From a virus, in the IMG/VR virus record IMGVR_UViG_3300017728_000022, positions 1 through 43,350 of that record: 43,350 bases of DNA. One strand, written 5' to 3'. How positions within the stretch are numbered: the first letter of the stretch is position 1; the number at the start of each line of letters is the position of its first letter. The notes below the pieces were generated by a model. That model was not told the origin of the DNA. It did not search any database and saw nothing but the letters and a program-made list of their open reading frames with translations. This document shows positions 41,876 through 43,350 of the stretch, in pieces. Made by a program: the position numbers and the translations under genes.

Positions 41876-42121
41876 TTAGTCTGTATTATAGTTTGCGCCA
41901 CTTTCGCTCTGGGTACCTTGCCCCTCGTTTCCTCTGTTAGATTTTACAGAAACAAACTTTTGTCTTTTGTGATCATAGTCTTGTCCTTCTGCTTCAGACG
42001 GATTCTTCCTACGTTCTCTTTGAGCGTGAGCTTTCTTCGCTTTTCTAGCAGGTGACATCGCATAGGCTTTATCTCTTGCCGCTTTGTCTCTTCGTGCTTG
42101 TGGCGATAACTGTTGTCTCAT
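41876..42121 (-). CDS. Small basic protein with SPAR motif (81 aa)
   Basis: This 81-aa protein starts MRQQLSPQARRDKAARDKAY, then AMSPARKAKKAHAQRERRKN and EGQDYDHKRQKFVSVKSN. It is very basic and probably helical in the first half, with a polar disordered tail. I recall relatives containing the DYDHK block in flavobacterial phages. It is the first gene of the leftward late operon, so its upstream region (42122-42340) should contain the late promoter. Function is unknown. Confidence 0.75.
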   Translation of the reverse strand: MRQQLSPQARRDKAARDKAYAMSPARKAKKAHAQRERRKNPSEAEGQDYDHKRQKFVSVKSNRGNEGQGTQSESGANYNTD

Positions 42122-42340
42122 ACTCTCTATGATTACGCTGTTTTTATTATTATTAATCCAATAGTGACAATAGGTTATTACTATTTCTATATAACTAGCT
42201 AACGTCGTAGACGAGAAAAAAAATATAATAAAAATTTTTTTAGATACTTGGAACGATTGTGTTACGCTATGCTATACAATTTTTTTTTGCCGTGCGGAAA
42301 GTTACTTTTTTTTAGGGGGTCCCCTGTGTTTTTCCCGGGT
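42122..42340. promoter_or_regulatory. AT-rich divergent intergenic region
   Basis: This ~220-bp spacer between the leftward late operon and the rightward small genes holds no credible gene. It has several A and T homopolymer runs (around 42218-42243, 42281-42290 and 42306-42313) and the sequence cgctatgctatac at 42263-42275. The inverse of that sequence recurs near 43189. The late promoter should lie here, but I see no clear TTTG/TAnnTTTG pair on the minus strand. Confidence 0.55.
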
Positions 42341-42493
42341 CTGGCCTGGAGTCTGGCCTTTGCCTGGGTCTGGGTCCGCAGCTGTCCGAGCCTGGCTGTC
42401 CGGATTCCGTGCAGGGTTTAGCCTTTTTCCTGGGCAGGATCCTGGTCCTGGTCCGCGGCCCTGGCTGTGCTGTAGCCTGGTCCTGAACTCTGG
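42341..42493 (+). repeat. GC-rich block of strand-biased CTGG repeats
   Basis: Twelve CTGG tetramers occur in 153 bp, mostly within CCTGG, TCTGG or TCCTGG contexts, and I see no CCAG on the same strand. Composition is sharply GC-rich against an AT-rich spacer. It lies directly upstream of the first 40-nt promoter element. Possible roles are protein-binding iterons, a replication or recombination site, or a structured leader; none can be chosen from sequence alone. Confidence 0.65.
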
Positions 42494-42503
42494 TCCTGAA
42501 AAT

Positions 42504-42543
42504 TTTGCAAGCGTACTACGCTGGTCACCCGATAATATATATG
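42504..42543 (+). promoter_or_regulatory. Early promoter-like element, copy 1
   Basis: TTTGCAA begins the element and GATAATATATATG ends it exactly 40 nt later, with a GCGTACTACGC palindrome between. It lies 22 bases upstream of the 52-aa membrane protein start. Confidence 0.75.
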
Positions 42544-42565
42544 AATAACAAATAACAATAACAAT

Positions 42566-42724
42566 ATGAAAACTAACAGAACATTCCACCACAACAGACT
42601 GATCAACATCGCAACAGGCATCGTGGTCTACGGCACAACAGCATTCATTGGCCTGAGCCTGATCGCAATCGTAGCACACATGATCGAGCACGGCGCGCCA
42701 ACATCCTTTGGGATCTACGGCTAG
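42566..42724 (+). CDS. Small two-segment membrane protein (52 aa)
   Basis: A 52-aa frame starts MKTNRTFHHNRLINIATGIV. It has a hydrophobic stretch around residues 14-38 (IATGIVVYGTTAFIGLSLIA and IVA) and ends in HGAPTSFGIYG. It is preceded by promoter copy 1 and an A-rich leader (AACAATAACAAT) and is followed four bases later by promoter copy 2, so it has its own unit. Codon use is GC-rich (ATC, GGC, CTG, AAC), unlike the late genes. A host-membrane takeover role is possible for such an early peptide, but no family is recognised. Confidence 0.7.
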   Translation: MKTNRTFHHNRLINIATGIVVYGTTAFIGLSLIAIVAHMIEHGAPTSFGIYG

Positions 42725-42727
42725 AGC

Positions 42728-42767
42728 TTTGCAAACATAACACGGTGACACACCGATAATATAAATG
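42728..42767 (+). promoter_or_regulatory. Early promoter-like element, copy 2
   Basis: TTTGCAAAC to GATAATATAAATG, again exactly 40 nt, lies 23 bases upstream of the 50-aa gene start. The A-rich leader TATAACAAATAAA follows, as in copy 1. Confidence 0.75.
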
Positions 42768-42790
42768 TATAACAAATAAAACTAATAATT

Positions 42791-42943
42791 ATGTATCAAA
42801 CAAATCAACAAGCATGGGATGAAGTCATGCGAAACATTAAAGAGTCTGAGCGCAGAACTGTAATCTGCCAGCAGATGTTCGGTCAGGACAACCTGATAGG
42901 TCTAACAAACGAGCAGCGTGATCTGTTCTGGGAATCGATCTGA
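42791..42943 (+). CDS. Small acidic/polar early protein (50 aa)
   Basis: A 50-aa frame begins MYQTNQQAWDEVMRNIKESE and ends NEQRDLFWESI. It looks helical, with no membrane segment and one cysteine. It is driven by promoter copy 2, and its TGA stop overlaps the next ATG (TGATG), so the pair is translationally coupled. Codon use is GC-rich as in the neighbouring early frames. No recognised family; small helical early proteins often bind and modify host enzymes, but that is only a possibility. Confidence 0.65.
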   Translation: MYQTNQQAWDEVMRNIKESERRTVICQQMFGQDNLIGLTNEQRDLFWESI

Positions 42944-43101
42944 TGCTGGTTCGTATCGACACGAAGAACTGGCGCGGCAATTATAACAGTCGCGTGGTTC
43001 GGTTCAGCAACGAGCAGCACCTCAGCAATTATCTGCGCGTGTGCTATCGGGATGAAGCCACATCCAAAGTGATCGGGCACGAGATCCTGGAGCGGGACTA
43101 A
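42943..43101 (+). CDS. Small basic early protein (52 aa)
   Basis: A 52-aa frame starts MLVRIDTKNWRGNYNSRVVR and ends SKVIGHEILERD. It is compact alpha/beta by pattern, with many Arg and Asn residues. It overlaps the preceding stop by one base (TGATG), confirming a two-gene unit. Codons are GC-rich (CGC, CTG, GTG). No motif is recognised. Confidence 0.65.
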   Translation: MLVRIDTKNWRGNYNSRVVRFSNEQHLSNYLRVCYRDEATSKVIGHEILERD

Positions 43102-43122
43102 GATCCTGGCTCTGGCATCTGG
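43087..43122 (+). repeat. Second, shorter CTGG cluster
   Basis: Four CTGG tetramers lie in 36 bp, starting inside the 3' end of the 52-aa basic protein gene. GATCCTGG occurs twice here and once in the larger block at 42341-42493. The same strand bias is seen. Confidence 0.5.
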
Positions 43123-43168
43123 TCCGGCTTACGGCCTGCTTTTGAAATAGGAGCGGAAGAGTATACTC

Positions 43169-43202
43169 CGCGGTACGCCGCGTATAGCGTATAGCATACG
43201 CT
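43169..43202 (+). promoter_or_regulatory. Two adjacent perfect hairpins / operator-like palindromes
   Basis: CGCGG-TACG-CCGCG (43169-43182) and AGCGTAT-AGC-ATACGCT (43186-43202) stand back to back between the two-gene unit and promoter copy 3. No T tract follows, so they are more likely operators or an mRNA 3' end structure than a standard terminator. TATAGC occurs three times around them. The 43102-43211 gap holds no gene. Confidence 0.6.
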
Positions 43203-43211
43203 GTATAGCAC

Positions 43212-43251
43212 TTTGCAAACGTAGTACGTGTAGTTATCGATAATATATATG
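43212..43251 (+). promoter_or_regulatory. Early promoter-like element, copy 3
   Basis: TTTGCAAACGTAGTACG through GATAATATATATG, exactly 40 nt, lies nine bases after the second palindrome. No gene start follows before copy 4, so copies 3 and 4 form a tandem pair. Confidence 0.75.
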
Positions 43252-43290
43252 AATACAAAATAATACTAAACTTAAATAGAAATAAACAAA

Positions 43291-43330
43291 TTTGCAAACG
43301 AAGTACGAATAGTATTCGATAATATAAATG
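43291..43330 (+). promoter_or_regulatory. Early promoter-like element, copy 4
   Basis: TTTGCAAACGAAGTACG through GATAATATAAATG, exactly 40 nt, lies near the window's right edge. The gene it serves must start beyond 43350. Confidence 0.75.
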
Positions 43331-43350
43331 TAACAAAGTAACTTAATAAA

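Noticed and set aside
42302-42775. A 157-aa minus-strand frame rich in Pro, Gly and Asp, and shorter frames beside it
   Set aside because: It is the antisense of the CTGG repeat block and of the 52-aa plus-strand gene. It has repeat-driven composition and no plausible start context.
43022-43336. A 104-aa minus-strand frame at the right edge
   Set aside because: It runs antisense through the palindromes, two promoter copies and the end of a plus-strand gene.
1-43350. CRISPR array, insertion sequence, integrase or attachment site
   Set aside because: No regularly spaced direct repeats, transposase or recombinase motifs, or tRNA-end duplications were seen. The CTGG clusters are irregularly spaced and too short for CRISPR repeats.

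Overview
The window is part of a tailed-phage genome whose host is probably a Bacteroidota (flavobacterium-like) bacterium. Genes are AT-rich, almost none has a Shine-Dalgarno sequence, and starts follow A/T-rich leaders, as is usual in Flavobacteriia. Promoter-like elements at the right end carry TTTG and TAATATA boxes rather than TTGACA. The core genes (terminase, portal, scaffold-like protein, major capsid protein, ring/connector-like proteins, a long tail protein, internal virion proteins, and no tape measure or sheath) fit a short-tailed podovirus. The order resembles Cellulophaga/crAss-like podoviruses and uncultured marine Bacteroidota phages. That placement comes from gene order and remembered motifs, not from a database search.

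Layout. Positions 1-1285 (+) hold the 3' end of a class I ribonucleotide reductase large subunit. It faces the leftward late genes across a bidirectional terminator near 1371-1407. From about 42.1 kb down to 1.4 kb everything lies on the minus strand. In transcription order this is: a small basic protein and a fibre-like protein (42.1-41.2 kb); a ~1 kb non-coding structured region ending in an intrinsic terminator (41.18-40.16 kb); two virion-like proteins; GroEL and GroES; a cluster of small basic or membrane proteins including a 3-TM holin (37.1-31.6 kb); terminase small and large subunits, portal, scaffold and capsid (31.6-24.0 kb); ring/connector proteins and a 1943-aa tail protein (24.0-15.5 kb); internal virion proteins including a 2948-aa polyvalent protein with zincin and HAD motifs (15.5-2.6 kb); and a holin-like protein plus M15 endolysin (2.0-1.5 kb).

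The right 1.2 kb (42.1-43.35 kb) is a divergent control region. It holds an AT-rich spacer, a GC-rich block of strand-biased CTGG repeats, four copies of a 40-nt promoter-like element, and three very short plus-strand genes with GC-rich codon use. Early transcription probably runs rightwards out of the window and, if the genome is circular or circularly permuted, re-enters at the left edge with the reductase.

The strongest candidate for something undescribed is the 41182-40212 RNA. An 8-bp helix closes its ends, a 14-bp long-range helix nests inside, several strong local hairpins follow, and an intrinsic terminator lies directly downstream. This is the architecture of giant ornate phage RNAs such as GOLLD and ROOL, but I cannot assign it to either. 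Other points of interest are a shared SP[A/L/F][K/R] motif in eight small proteins, a GC-rich mosaic tract inside the terminase gene, and the 40-nt early promoter family.
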